DNA of 9,616 nt. It comes from CAZYMF01 sp964648215 (lineage in GTDB: Bacteria > Desulfobacterota > Binatia > HRBIN30 > JACQVA1). The translations under genes and the position numbers were made by a program. Each line of letters begins with the position of its first letter. The first letter of the stretch is position 1. The notes beneath the pieces are model-generated. The model was given only the letters and a program-made list of their open reading frames with translations. It was not told where the DNA came from and did not search any database. The stretch is from positions 1 to 9,616 of the forward strand of contig CAZYMF010000189.1 in assembly GCA_964648215.1 (NCBI GenBank), in the 5' to 3' direction. Positions 1-6,899 of the stretch are shown piece by piece.

Positions 1-1130
1 GCATCCAGGCGGCGGCCGACGGCGGCGCCCATCTCCTGTGTCTGTGCGACACCAACGGCGGCCGGTTGCCACAGGAGATCGCCGCGGCCGTCGACGCGGT
101 GAAGGCGAAGGTGTCGACCCCGATCGGGATTCACTGTCACAACGACTCCGAGCTCGCCGTCGCCAACAGCCTGGTCGCGGTGGGGCACGGCGCGGTGCAG
201 GTGCAGGGAACCATCAACGGCATCGGCGAGCGCTGCGGCAACGTCAACCTCTGCTCGGTGATCGCCAACCTGCAGCTCAAGATGGGCTACCGGGTGGTCA
301 GCCCGAGCCAGCTGCAGCACCTCCAGCAGGTCTCGCGCTTCGTCTACGAGCTCGCCAACATCGAGCCCAACAAGCGCCAGGCCTACGTCGGCGTCAGCGC
401 CTTCGCCCACAAGGGCGGGGTGCACGTCGCCGCGGTGCAGAAGAACCCGCTCACCTACGAGCACATCGATCCGACGGTGGTCGGCAATCACCAGCGGGTG
501 CTGGTCTCCGACCTCTCCGGACGCGGCAACATCGTCTACAAGGCGCAGGAGTTCGGCATCGACCTCGAGAGCACCGACGTCAACGTCCGCCGCGTGCTGA
601 GCGACCTCAAGCAGCTCGAGCATCAGGGCTACCAGTTCGAGGGGGCGGAGGCTTCGTTCGAGCTGCTGCTGCAGAAGGGTCTCGAAGGGCGGGTGCGGCA
701 CTTTCGCCTGATCGGGTTCCGCGTCATCGACGAGAAGCGCAACGAGGACGAGGCCCCGCTGGCCGAGGCCACCATCATGATCGAGGGCCCCGACGGGAGC
801 ATCGAGCACACGGCGGCGCAGGGGAACGGTCCGGTGAACGCCCTCGACACCGCGCTGCGCAAGGCGCTGGTGAAGTTCTACCCGCAGATCGAGCAGATGA
901 AGCTGCTCGACTACAAGGTGCGCGTGCTCAGCTCGGGCGTCGGCACCTCGGCGACGGTGCGCGTCCTGATCGAGTCGGGCGACGAGCACGAGCGTTGGGG
1001 GACCGTCGGCGTCTCCCACAACGTCATCGAGGCCAGCTGGCAGGCGCTCGTCGACAGCATGGAGTACAAGCTCTACAAGGACGAGAAGGGGCGCAAGCGC
1101 CTGCGCAAGGCGGCGCGGTCGGCGGAGTGA
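1..1130 (+). CDS. cimA: (R)-citramalate synthase, 5'-truncated by the window edge
   Basis: Condenses pyruvate and acetyl-CoA to citramalate, the first step of the threonine-independent route to 2-oxobutyrate and isoleucine; cytoplasmic. The first whole codon is at 3, and 375 residues plus the stop are present. Family members run to roughly 520-540 residues, so about 150 N-terminal residues (the first catalytic-barrel strands) lie outside the window. Visible: LCDTNGG, the metal-binding HCHND (H codons at 132 and 138), and NGIGERCGN at about 216-242, all typical of the HMGL-like (DRE-TIM) barrel of LeuA/CimA enzymes. The C-terminal half carries the LeuA-type regulatory domain. The ending, with WGTVGVSHNVIEASW and DSMEYKL, is characteristic of the citramalate synthase subgroup (TIGR00977 type) rather than 2-isopropylmalate synthase. 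A TTG at 66 is only an internal codon, not the start. It is first in the visible operon and the next gene begins 1 nt after its stop. Feedback regulation by isoleucine is plausible from the family, not shown here. Confidence 0.93.
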   Translation, partial: IQAAADGGAHLLCLCDTNGGRLPQEIAAAVDAVKAKVSTPIGIHCHNDSELAVANSLVAVGHGAVQVQGTINGIGERCGNVNLCSVIANLQLKMGYRVVSPSQLQHLQQVSRFVYELANIEPNKRQAYVGVSAFAHKGGVHVAAVQKNPLTYEHIDPTVVGNHQRVLVSDLSGRGNIVYKAQEFGIDLESTDVNVRRVLSDLKQLEHQGYQFEGAEASFELLLQKGLEGRVRHFRLIGFRVIDEKRNEDEAPLAEATIMIEGPDGSIEHTAAQGNGPVNALDTALRKALVKFYPQIEQMKLLDYKVRVLSSGVGTSATVRVLIESGDEHERWGTVGVSHNVIEASWQALVDSMEYKLYKDEKGRKRLRKAARSAE

Positions 1131-1131
1131 G

Positions 1132-2274
1132 GTGATCTACCTCGACTACAACGCCACGGCACCGCTGCGGCCGGAGGCTCGCGAGGCCATGCTGCCGTGG
1201 CTCGGCGCCGAGTTCGGCAACCCGTCGAGTGTCCACCGTCTCGGGTCCCACGCCCGCGTCGCCGTCGAGCGCGCCCGCGCGGAGGTGGCGGAGCTGGTCG
1301 GCGCCCGGCCCGCCGAGGTCGTCTTCACCAGCGGCGGCACCGAGAGCAACAACCTCGCTGTGCTCGGCGCGGCGATCGTGGGCGACGGGGCGGTGGCGAC
1401 CGCCGCGATCGAGCACTCCTCGGTGCTGGCGGCGGCGTCCGTCCTCCGCGAGCGCGGGCGGCCGCTGCGGCTGCTACCCGTCGACGAAGAAGGCCGAGTG
1501 GAGCCGGCGCCGCTGGCCGACCTGCTACGGCAAGCGCCGGCGCTGGTCAGCGTGGCGTGGGCCAACAACGAGATCGGCACGATTCAGCCGATGGCCGAGA
1601 TCTCGCGCTTGTGCCGCGCGGCGGGCGGGCTCCTGCACGTGGACGCGGTGCAGGCGTGCGGCAAGATTCCGGTCGACGCGTCTCAGGCGGATCTGCTGTC
1701 GCTGTCGGCGCACAAGATCGGTGGGCCGCAGGGCGTCGGCGCCCTGGTAGTTCGGCGTGGCGTCCGGGTCGCACCGCTCGTCCATGGCGGCGGGCAGGAG
1801 CGCGGCCTGCGCTCGGGTACGGAGAACGTCGCCGGCATCGTCGGCTTCGGCGCGGCTTGCCGGTCGGCGCGGGAGAGTCTCGCCGCCTACCAGAGGCTGA
1901 GCGAGTTGCGCGAGCGCCTCTGGCAGGGGTTGACCGCAATGAGCCCGGCGATCGTACGCAACAGCCCGAGCCGGACGTGCCTGCCGAACACGCTCAACGT
2001 TTGCTTTCCCGGAGTGCGGGGCGAGGCGCTGGTCGCCGCTCTGGACCTCGAAGACATTGCGGTCTCCACCGGCTCGGCGTGCGCGGCCGGAGCCGCCGAG
2101 CCTTCGCACGTGCTGTTAGCGATCGGGTGCGACGAGGAGCGGGCGCGGGATGGTGTGCGCTTCAGTCTCGGTTGGAAGACGACGCCGGCCGAGATCGAGA
2201 GCGCCCTCGCGGTCTGCGGCGCCGTGCTCGCGCGCATGCAAGCGGTGCGTCGGCCGGAGGTGGCCCGTGCCTGA
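1132..2274 (+). CDS. Cysteine desulfurase (IscS/NifS/YrvO-like, class I)
   Basis: PLP enzyme that takes sulfur from L-cysteine, forming alanine and an enzyme persulfide that is handed to an acceptor. 380 residues, fold-type I aminotransferase. Visible: N-terminal YLDYNATAPL; H95 in AAIEHSSV, expected to stack on PLP; D171 in HVDAVQ, the PLP pyridine-nitrogen contact; K195 in SAHKIGGPQG, the Schiff-base lysine; and C317 in STGSACAAG, the persulfide cysteine on the mobile loop. The GTG start at 1132 is preceded by GGAG at 1124-1127, inside the last codons of cimA, leaving a 1-nt gap. The length is closer to short forms such as YrvO than to E. coli IscS (404 aa), and there is no iscU, iscR or hscA nearby. 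Since mnmA follows with an 8-nt overlap, a dedicated role in tRNA thiolation (as in the yrvO-mnmA pair of Bacillus) is the best inference. It may also feed MtaB or general Fe-S assembly. The exact subfamily name is left open. Confidence 0.93.
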   Translation: MIYLDYNATAPLRPEAREAMLPWLGAEFGNPSSVHRLGSHARVAVERARAEVAELVGARPAEVVFTSGGTESNNLAVLGAAIVGDGAVATAAIEHSSVLAAASVLRERGRPLRLLPVDEEGRVEPAPLADLLRQAPALVSVAWANNEIGTIQPMAEISRLCRAAGGLLHVDAVQACGKIPVDASQADLLSLSAHKIGGPQGVGALVVRRGVRVAPLVHGGGQERGLRSGTENVAGIVGFGAACRSARESLAAYQRLSELRERLWQGLTAMSPAIVRNSPSRTCLPNTLNVCFPGVRGEALVAALDLEDIAVSTGSACAAGAAEPSHVLLAIGCDEERARDGVRFSLGWKTTPAEIESALAVCGAVLARMQAVRRPEVARA

Positions 2275-3361
2275 GCGCGTCGTGGTCGGCATGAGCGGCG
2301 GGGTCGACAGCTCGGTTGCCGCGGCCCTCCTCGTGGAGCAGGGGTACGAGGTCATCGGCGTCGCCATGCGGCTGTGGGCCGGCGGGGAAGGGGAAACCAC
2401 CAGTGGGTGTTGCAGCCTGGACGACTTTCTGGACGCGCGGCGGGTGGCGGACCAGCTCGGCATCCGGTTCTACGTCATGGACTTCCAGCGACAGTTCCGC
2501 GCCGCGGTGGTCGATCCGTTCGTCGGGGAGTACCTGGGCGGCCGCACCCCGAACCCGTGTGTGCGTTGCAACCAGTTCGTCAAGTTCGGGGGTTTCTGGG
2601 AGCGAGCGCGCGAGCTCGGGGCGCCGTGGGTGGCGACCGGCCACTATGCGCGGGTGCGCCGCCACCCCTCCTCCGGCCGGGCGGAGCTGTGGCGTGCGGT
2701 CGATGCGGCGAAGGATCAATCGTACTTCCTGTTCGCCGTCGACCCGGAAGCCTTGCGGCATTGCCTCTTTCCGGTCGGGGCGTTGACGAAGACGGAGGTG
2801 CGCGAGAGGGCCGCGGCCCTGGGCCTGGCCGTGGCCTCGAAGCCGGAGAGCCAGGAGGTGTGCTTCGCCCCGCGGCGCGAGCACGTCGCCTTCGTGGAGA
2901 AGCATGCGGCAGGCATCGCCGGGGGCGACATCATCGACGGGGCCGGTCGACCGCTCGGCCGGCACGACGGCGTGCACCGCTTCACCGTGGGGCAGCGTCG
3001 CGGGCTCGGCTTGAGCGGCGGGCCGCCGCTCTACGTCACCGAGATCGACGCCGGGCGGCGAACGGTGCAGGTGGGGCCGAAGGAGGCGACGCAAGCCGCC
3101 GGCCTGGTGGCCCGTCAGGCGGTCTGGACGGGAGGCGGGCGCCCGGCGGTGGGCTCGCGGTTGCAGGTGAAGATCCGCTCGCGCTTCGCCCCGGCCCCGG
3201 TACGGGTCGAGGCGGTCGACGACACGACCTTCACGGTCAGCGCCGCCAGCGGCCTGGCGGCGGTGACGCCGGGGCAAGCCGCCGTCCTCTACGACGGCGA
3301 GCGGGTCGTCGGCGGAGGGTGGATCGAGCGAGCCTTGGCTCGACCGGCTGCGGCGGCGTGA
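2267..3361 (+). CDS. mnmA: tRNA-specific 2-thiouridylase MnmA (CXXC type)
   Basis: Adenylates U34 of tRNA-Lys, -Glu and -Gln and replaces the 2-oxygen with sulfur (s2U34). 364 residues, close to the family norm. Visible: PP-loop ATP site SGGVDSSV near the N terminus; the central NPCVRCN with C98 and C101; tRNA-binding GHYARV; KDQSYFLF; and SQEVCF with C199. A C-terminal beta-barrel follows (FTVGQRRGL, then RPAVGSRLQVKIR and PGQAAVLYDGERVVGGGWI). C101 and C199 correspond to the catalytic pair of the E. coli enzyme (102 and 199). C98 sits where E. coli has Asp99. Start chosen as GTG 2267, because GGAGG at 2256-2260 lies 6 nt upstream and homology begins at PERVVVGMSGG; the open frame extends upstream to 2150 without homology. 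It overlaps the desulfurase gene by 8 nt, so translation of the two is probably coupled. Confidence 0.95.
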   Translation: MPERVVVGMSGGVDSSVAAALLVEQGYEVIGVAMRLWAGGEGETTSGCCSLDDFLDARRVADQLGIRFYVMDFQRQFRAAVVDPFVGEYLGGRTPNPCVRCNQFVKFGGFWERARELGAPWVATGHYARVRRHPSSGRAELWRAVDAAKDQSYFLFAVDPEALRHCLFPVGALTKTEVRERAAALGLAVASKPESQEVCFAPRREHVAFVEKHAAGIAGGDIIDGAGRPLGRHDGVHRFTVGQRRGLGLSGGPPLYVTEIDAGRRTVQVGPKEATQAAGLVARQAVWTGGGRPAVGSRLQVKIRSRFAPAPVRVEAVDDTTFTVSAASGLAAVTPGQAAVLYDGERVVGGGWIERALARPAAAA

Positions 3362-3368
3362 GGACGGG

Positions 3369-4667
3369 ATGAAGATCGCGATCACCACCCTCGGCTGCAA
3401 GGTGAACCAGTACGACTCCGCGGCGTTGGCGACGCAGCTCGGGCACGCGGGCCATACGATCCATCCGTTCGAGCCCGGCGCGGACGCGTACATCGTCAAC
3501 ACCTGCACCATCACCGATCGAGCCGACGCCGAAAGCCGGCAGCTGGCGCGGCGCGTCAAACGCTGGAACCCGCGGGCGCGGATCATCATGACCGGCTGCT
3601 ACGCGCAGGCCAATCCGGCCGGCGCGGCGGCGGTGCCGGAGGTGGACTTCGTCATCGGCCTCGACCGGCGCTCCGAGCTGCTGCGGGCCTTGAGCGGCGA
3701 CCTCGATACCGAGCGCGTCGTCGTCAGCGACCTGCGCCGGACGGAGAGCCAGCCTCCCCTCGGTGCCGAGGTGTTTGGCGGGCGAACGCGGGCCTTCCTC
3801 AAGGTTCAGGACGGTTGCGATCTGTTCTGCACCTTTTGCATCGTGCCGTGGTCCCGCGGCCGCAGTCGCAGTGTGCCGCCGCGGGCGATCCTGGCGGAGA
3901 TCGACAAGCTGGCGGCTCTCGGGTTCCAGGAGGTCGTCCTCACCGGCATCCACCTCGGCGGCTATGGCGAGGACCTGCAGCCGCGGGTCTGCTTGGCCGA
4001 CCTGGTCGAGATGATTGCGGAGCGCGCGGCGGTGCCGCGTCTGCGCTTGAGCTCGATCGATCCGCCGGAGATCACGCCCAGGCTCCTGGACATCATGCGT
4101 CGCAGCGAGGCCGTCTGCCCTCACTTGCACATGCCGGTGCAGGCGGCCGAGGACGGAGTTCTGCGGCGCATGCGCCGCCGCTACGACACGCGGTTGCTGC
4201 GCGACGTGGTCGCCGAGATTCGCCGCCAGCTGCCCGACGCCGGGCTGGGAACCGACGTGATCGCCGGCTTCCCCGGCGAAACCGAGGGCGACTTCGAGAG
4301 CGGCCGTGCTCTGCTGGACGAGCTGCCATTCAGCTACTTCCACGTCTTTCCCTACTCGCGCCGGCGCGGGACGACGGCGGTGAAGCTGTCGGGGCACCTC
4401 CCCAAGGCCGTGATCGCGGCGCGCGCGCAGAGGCTGCGCAAGCTGGGCGAGCACAAGCGCGGCGCCTTCGCCGCCGGCTTCGTCGGCGCCATGCTGCGCG
4501 TCCTCCCGGAGGGCACGCAGGTGCCGGGCCGGGTGTTGTCGGGCTACGCCCGGAACTACGTGCGGGTGCGGGTGCGCGGAGACGCTCTGGCGGCGAATCG
4601 CGAAGTCTCCGTCCGCGTCGGGAGCGTGCGCGGAGCCCTGGCGGAGGGCGTCGTTGAGCGACGGTGA
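3369..4667 (+). CDS. mtaB: tRNA (t6A37) methylthiotransferase MtaB, radical SAM
   Basis: Converts t6A37 to ms2t6A37 in ANN-decoding tRNAs using two [4Fe-4S] clusters and SAM. 432 residues. Domain order: UPF0004 (about 1-125) with three cluster cysteines C10 (LGCKVNQYDS), C46 (VNTCTI) and C77 (MTGCYAQ); radical SAM core with C150, C154 and C157 (DGCDLFCTFC) followed by RGRSRS; and a C-terminal TRAM-like segment (about 370-425, GRVLSGYARNYVRVRV). The LGCKVNQYDS signature separates MtaB from MiaB (GCQMN) and RimO (GCPKN). The ATG at 3369 has GAGGA at 3360-3364 and lies 7 nt after the mnmA stop. Together with the desulfurase and MnmA it makes a sulfur-to-anticodon-loop cassette. The TRAM portion is somewhat divergent, but all six cysteines are present, so the enzyme looks intact. 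Confidence 0.94.
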   Translation: MKIAITTLGCKVNQYDSAALATQLGHAGHTIHPFEPGADAYIVNTCTITDRADAESRQLARRVKRWNPRARIIMTGCYAQANPAGAAAVPEVDFVIGLDRRSELLRALSGDLDTERVVVSDLRRTESQPPLGAEVFGGRTRAFLKVQDGCDLFCTFCIVPWSRGRSRSVPPRAILAEIDKLAALGFQEVVLTGIHLGGYGEDLQPRVCLADLVEMIAERAAVPRLRLSSIDPPEITPRLLDIMRRSEAVCPHLHMPVQAAEDGVLRRMRRRYDTRLLRDVVAEIRRQLPDAGLGTDVIAGFPGETEGDFESGRALLDELPFSYFHVFPYSRRRGTTAVKLSGHLPKAVIAARAQRLRKLGEHKRGAFAAGFVGAMLRVLPEGTQVPGRVLSGYARNYVRVRVRGDALAANREVSVRVGSVRGALAEGVVERR

Positions 4668-5385
4668 GACGAGAGGGCCGCGGGAGGACGTTGACGACTT
4701 CGTCCGGGAGGCGGCGGAGCGGATCGGCTATCGTTTTCGCGACCCGGAGCTGCTGCGGGACGCGTTGACGCACTCGTCGCTGTCCGCCGGGAGATCCGCC
4801 TGCGCCAGCGAGCGCATGGAGTTTCTCGGGGACGCCGTCGTGAGCCTGGCGCTGTCCGCGGTGCTCTACGAGCTGCACCCGGATTGGACGGAAGGTCAGC
4901 TGTCGCTGGGGCGCAGCGGTTGTGTCCGCACGCAGGCGCTGGCGCGCAAGGCCCGGGCGTTGGGGCTCGACGCGGCGCTCAGGCTCGGACGCGGCGAGGA
5001 GAAGACGGAGGGGCGGCGCAAGCCGTCGATTCTGGCCGCCGCGTACGAGTCGGCGATCGGTGCCGTCTTCTTGGACGGGGGCTACTCGGCCGCCTGCGCC
5101 GCGGTGCGGCGGCACTTCGAGCCCGAGCTCGCCGGCCGGGTCGATGCGGAGATCGACTTCAAAACGCGGCTACAGGAAAGAACGCAGCAGCAGCTCGGCA
5201 CGGTGCCGACCTATCGCCTGCTCGAGAGCAGCGGCCCCGACCACGCCCGCCACTTCGTGGTCGCGGTGGAGATCGCGGGGAACGTGGCGGCGGCGGGAAC
5301 GGGGTCGAGCAAGCGGCGGGCGGAGCAGGACGCGGCGGCGCGGGCGCTGGACACGTACGACTGGCCGAGCGCCCCCTCCCGGTGA
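4654..5385 (+). CDS. rnc: Ribonuclease III
   Basis: Double-strand-specific endoribonuclease for rRNA precursor processing and mRNA turnover. 243 residues. The N-terminal RIIID domain (about 15-155) has the signature SERMEFLGDAV with E53, E56 and D60, matching E. coli E38, E41 and D45. A second metal motif, AAYESAIGAVFLDGG, has E132 matching E. coli E117. The double-stranded RNA-binding domain spans about 167-236 (DFKTRLQE, PTYRLLESSGPDHARHF, GTGSSKRRAEQDAAARAL). The residue three before E132, normally Asp (E. coli D114), is Ala129 here. The asparagine that usually precedes ER(L/M)EFLGD is Ser52. The best start is TTG 4654: GGAGGG at 4643-4648 sits 5 nt upstream and no better in-frame start lies nearby before the conserved region. 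It overlaps the end of mtaB by 14 nt, so translation is probably coupled. Last gene of the operon, 24 nt before the terminator hairpin. Confidence 0.94.
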   Translation: MSDGETRGPREDVDDFVREAAERIGYRFRDPELLRDALTHSSLSAGRSACASERMEFLGDAVVSLALSAVLYELHPDWTEGQLSLGRSGCVRTQALARKARALGLDAALRLGRGEEKTEGRRKPSILAAAYESAIGAVFLDGGYSAACAAVRRHFEPELAGRVDAEIDFKTRLQERTQQQLGTVPTYRLLESSGPDHARHFVVAVEIAGNVAAAGTGSSKRRAEQDAAARALDTYDWPSAPSR

Positions 5386-5409
5386 ACGGGTCCCGTGCCA
5401 GGCGAAAAG

Positions 5410-5438
5410 AAAAGGGGGCCGCGTGGCGGCCCCCTTTT
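5410..5438. terminator. Bidirectional intrinsic terminator between rnc and the convergent DUF1329 gene
   Basis: A perfect 13-bp inverted repeat with a GTG loop: AAAAGGGGGCCGC at 5410-5422, loop 5423-5425, and the complementary arm at 5426-5438 ending in TTTT. The GC core is 9 bp, with an A-tract on the left and a T-tract on the right, so both strands present a GC stem followed by U residues. It lies 24 nt after the rnc stop and 39 nt beyond the stop of the minus-strand gene ending at 5478, so it can terminate both converging transcripts. The U-tract is short (4 nt, then G), so efficiency is uncertain. Confidence 0.88.
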
Positions 5439-5477
5439 GCGTCGAAGACGGTGGGGAAACGGACCGGGCCGGCGGAA

Positions 5478-6746
5478 TCAGTGCCCGGACTCGATCAGGT
5501 GGGCGATGGTGAAGAAGTCCTCGCTCATGCCTGATTTGTCGCCCTGATTGAAGTACCAGCCTTGCTCGCCGGGAAACTTGTTGCTGGGCAGCGCGGCACG
5601 CGTGGCGTGGCTGAGCTGCATGTCGACCATGGTGATGCTGGGCTGGAACGGCATCTCGTCCGGGTACTCGATGCCGTAGGAGGGGGTGGCGCGCTTCTTG
5701 AAGCTCCACTGGTTCACCCACACCTTCCACAGGCTGCCGGAGCGGTCGAAGATGTCGCTGTACGCGACCAGGTAGGTGTCCTGGTCGATGAACAGGACCC
5801 GCTTGCCGTAGGCGTACTGCGGCAGCTTCGACACGCCTTCGATGACCCAGACCTTGCGCTTTTCCCAGGTGTCGCAGAAGATGAAGTCGCCTTCGCCGGG
5901 GCAGTACTTCACCGGGAAGTTCTCGGAATGGTACGAGCCGAGCATGGTCTTCTCGCCGAGGTACTTCCACGAGAACCACGGAATCTGGCCGGCGTAACCG
6001 CCGTAGCTGTCGACGTCGGTGTCCTGCCCGAATAGGGCGTCGGAGCGCTGGGCGCTGGAGAGGCGGCGGACGCGGCGCAGGGTGGGCAGGTAGAGCCAGG
6101 TGTCGTCCTGGCGATCCGGGCTGATGTAACGGATGCTGGTCGACCCGACCCCCTTCAGGTCGAAGGGCTCGAGGATCGGATGGAGAGAGCTCTTGCCGCG
6201 GACTTCGTCGGGGTTGGGCCGCTCGGGCTTGGGGTCGACGATCAGACGCGCCGTCCACAGCAGCGTGCGCAGGTGGTCGAGCAGGAAGTGACGCTCCACC
6301 TGCATCGGGCCGTCACTGACGGGACCGGTATCGGCGTCGAAATTCCGCAGGTCCTCGTCGTCGGTGACGTAGGGCTTGTACTCGTAGTTCCACATGATCT
6401 TCAGCGCAAACTGAGGATCGTTGGGGTCGACGTTCGGAAACGGCATGCCCGCTACGTGTCCGATCAGCGAGCGGCCGTCCGGCGCCAACTTGGTCTGACC
6501 CGCGTACTTCTCGGTGGCTTCGCGGTACGCCTTGTTCCAGACGATCTTCTTGGTCGCCACGATCTTCATCTGCATGCCGTGACGCACGCACCATTCGAGG
6601 CCCGGCGAGATCAGGTCCTTCGCCTTGTCGACGTTGGCCTTGTTGATGATGTCACCCGGGGCCACGTCAGCGAAGCTGACACTACTGCCGAGCAGAGCCG
6701 CCGCCGCCAGCAGGCACGGCACGACACGTTTCCAACGCAAGCGCAT
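5478..6746 (-). CDS. DUF1329 family periplasmic/outer-membrane-associated protein
   Basis: 422 residues from the chosen ATG at 6746, which has GGAGGG at 6752-6757 with a 5-nt spacer; an 18-codon upstream extension of the open frame has no such support and runs into the promoter. A Sec signal peptide occupies residues 1-26 (basic start MRLRWKR, hydrophobic core LLAAAALLG, cleavage after SFA). The mature protein begins DVAPGDIINKANVDKAKDLI and continues with the YISPDRQDDTWLYLPTLRRVRRLS stretch and a Trp/Tyr-rich C-terminal half, as I recognise from DUF1329 (PF07044), a LolA-like fold group of unproven function. Family members are often encoded near DUF1302 porin-like proteins and RND/MMPL exporters and are suspected of handling hydrophobic molecules; none of those genes is in this window. 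The stop is TGA at 5478-5480. It appears monocistronic, bounded by its own promoter and the shared terminator. The family call is from recognition of conserved blocks; the role is not known. Confidence 0.85.
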   Translation of the reverse strand: MRLRWKRVVPCLLAAAALLGSSVSFADVAPGDIINKANVDKAKDLISPGLEWCVRHGMQMKIVATKKIVWNKAYREATEKYAGQTKLAPDGRSLIGHVAGMPFPNVDPNDPQFALKIMWNYEYKPYVTDDEDLRNFDADTGPVSDGPMQVERHFLLDHLRTLLWTARLIVDPKPERPNPDEVRGKSSLHPILEPFDLKGVGSTSIRYISPDRQDDTWLYLPTLRRVRRLSSAQRSDALFGQDTDVDSYGGYAGQIPWFSWKYLGEKTMLGSYHSENFPVKYCPGEGDFIFCDTWEKRKVWVIEGVSKLPQYAYGKRVLFIDQDTYLVAYSDIFDRSGSLWKVWVNQWSFKKRATPSYGIEYPDEMPFQPSITMVDMQLSHATRAALPSNKFPGEQGWYFNQGDKSGMSEDFFTIAHLIESGH

Positions 6747-6751
6747 GGTTA

Positions 6752-6757
6752 CCCTCC
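6752..6757 (-). promoter_or_regulatory. Ribosome binding site that fixes the DUF1329 start
   Basis: Read on the minus strand this is GGAGGG, 5 nt before the ATG at 6746-6744. It decides for the internal ATG over the longer open frame beginning at 6800. That longer frame would start inside the predicted -10 box and would bury the signal peptide behind 18 extra residues. Confidence 0.8.
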
Positions 6758-6799
6758 AAAATGTCGGGTGCGATGGCCACACCCCCCCGAAGTTGCTCA

Positions 6800-6828
6800 C
6801 TGATACGTGGCCCGGCCGATCAAGTCAA
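6800..6828 (-). promoter_or_regulatory. Sigma70-like promoter for the DUF1329 gene
   Basis: On the minus strand, TTGACT (positions 6828-6823) is followed by a 17-nt spacer and TATCAG (6805-6800). This matches the -35 consensus at 5 of 6 and the -10 at 4 of 6, with ideal spacing. Transcription would begin near 6793, giving a leader of about 47 nt. That leader carries a run of seven G (seven C at 6782-6788 on the plus strand) close to the start point. Prediction from consensus only. Confidence 0.5.
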
Positions 6829-6899
6829 CGGTGGCGGACGCCGCGTCGCCCAAACCGGCGTTGTCGCGTTCCAAATGGTCCCACTGGTCCCGTCAACGG

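Larger units (their letters stand above)
6747..6899. other. Intergenic region between the two minus-strand envelope genes
   Basis: 153 nt. It holds the DUF1329 promoter and leader, a direct repeat GTCAACGGT at 6824-6832 and 6892-6900, and a short tandem repeat TGGTCCC at 6876-6882 and 6885-6891. I see no GC hairpin with a U-tract that would end transcription of the upstream OmpA-like gene, so read-through into DUF1329 is possible. Confidence 0.6.

Noticed and set aside
38..1135. Second plus-strand frame through the cimA region
   Set aside because: Arg/Gly-rich translation with no domain. The other frame gives a clean citramalate synthase.
2162..3589. Long minus-strand open frame (475 codons) opposite mnmA and mtaB
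   Set aside because: It lies antisense to two clearly recognised genes. Its translation is rich in Arg, His and Ala and has no recognisable motif. Long antisense open frames are expected in GC-rich coding DNA.
3237..4454. Minus-strand open frame of 405 codons opposite mtaB
   Set aside because: Shadow of mtaB: low-complexity basic composition, no start context, and the plus frame has all six MtaB cluster cysteines.
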